DNA of 6,752 bases. Source: Chloroflexota bacterium (lineage in GTDB: Bacteria; Chloroflexota; Anaerolineae; Anaerolineales; DRMV01). The stretch covers positions 1 to 6,752 of the forward strand of contig JAADEP010000117.1 of assembly GCA_013153335.1 (NCBI GenBank), given 5' to 3'. Each line of letters begins with the position of its first letter. The stretch's first letter is position 1. Below the pieces are notes generated by a model. It had not been told where the DNA came from, did no database searches, and saw only the letters and a list, made by a program, of their open reading frames with translations. Below are positions 6,654 through 6,752 of this stretch, piece after piece. The position numbers were made by a program, and so were the translations under genes.

Positions 6654-6752
6654 TCACGCGGCCTCGAACCACGCGCGCACCTCGGCCCGGCGGATCTTGC
6701 CGCTGGCCGTGCGCGGGAGCGCGGGCACGATGCGAAGGACGCGCGGGACTTT
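6654..6752 (-). CDS. C-terminal end of an ANL-family acyl-CoA ligase (partial, cut by window edge)
   Basis: Only the last 32 codons and the TGA stop are in the window; the rest lies beyond the right edge. The translated tail contains RIVPALPRTASGKIRRAEVR, which carries the A10 motif of adenylate-forming enzymes (P-R-T-x-S-G-K-I-x-R), with the Lys that catalyses adenylation. It then ends AWFEAA after about seven more residues. The motif is typical of acyl-CoA or aryl-CoA synthetases and benzoate-CoA ligase-like enzymes. The tail differs from acs here (KTRSGKIMRR), so it is a separate family member, not a duplicate. Substrate cannot be told from this fragment. It is convergent with the upstream plus-strand gene. 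Confidence 0.8.
   Translation of the reverse strand, partial: KVPRVLRIVPALPRTASGKIRRAEVRAWFEAA

Overview
The window comes from a high-GC bacterial chromosome. It carries four complete recognisable or supported protein genes, one complete unrecognised gene and the last 32 codons of a sixth gene at the right edge. The Pro/Thr-rich 'TPTP' linker in the lipoprotein, the twin-arginine L,D-transpeptidase and the general protein style suggest Chloroflexota (Anaerolineae-like), possibly from a warm environment. This is an inference from protein style, because no rRNA or other phylogenetic marker is present apart from LepA. No mobile element, CRISPR array, tRNA or rRNA was seen.

Left half (45-3932) is read on the minus strand. 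In transcription order it holds a lipoprotein with a CBM9-like domain (3932 to 2970), a Tat-exported YkuD-type L,D-transpeptidase (2973 to 1915, overlapping the lipoprotein stop by 4 bases), and the translation factor lepA/EF-4 (1850 to 45). The first two look translationally coupled and act outside the membrane. lepA follows 64 bases later and has its own Shine-Dalgarno and a possible -10 element, so it may be transcribed with them or independently.

Right half (4036-6540) is read on the plus strand, divergent from the lipoprotein across a 103-base gap. It holds an AMP-forming acetyl-CoA synthetase (acs) with a strong ribosome binding site, then a hairpin that looks like its terminator, then a 169-residue protein I do not recognise. 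At the right edge, on the minus strand and convergent, is the C-terminal tail of another ANL-family acyl/aryl-CoA ligase, recognisable from its TASGK-type A10 motif.

Most of the window is ordinary housekeeping and metabolism. The items most worth a second look are the coupled envelope pair (CBM9-like lipoprotein plus L,D-transpeptidase), the unrecognised 169-residue protein between two ANL ligases, and a marked GC change along acs. I found no convincing evidence of a novel multi-gene system.
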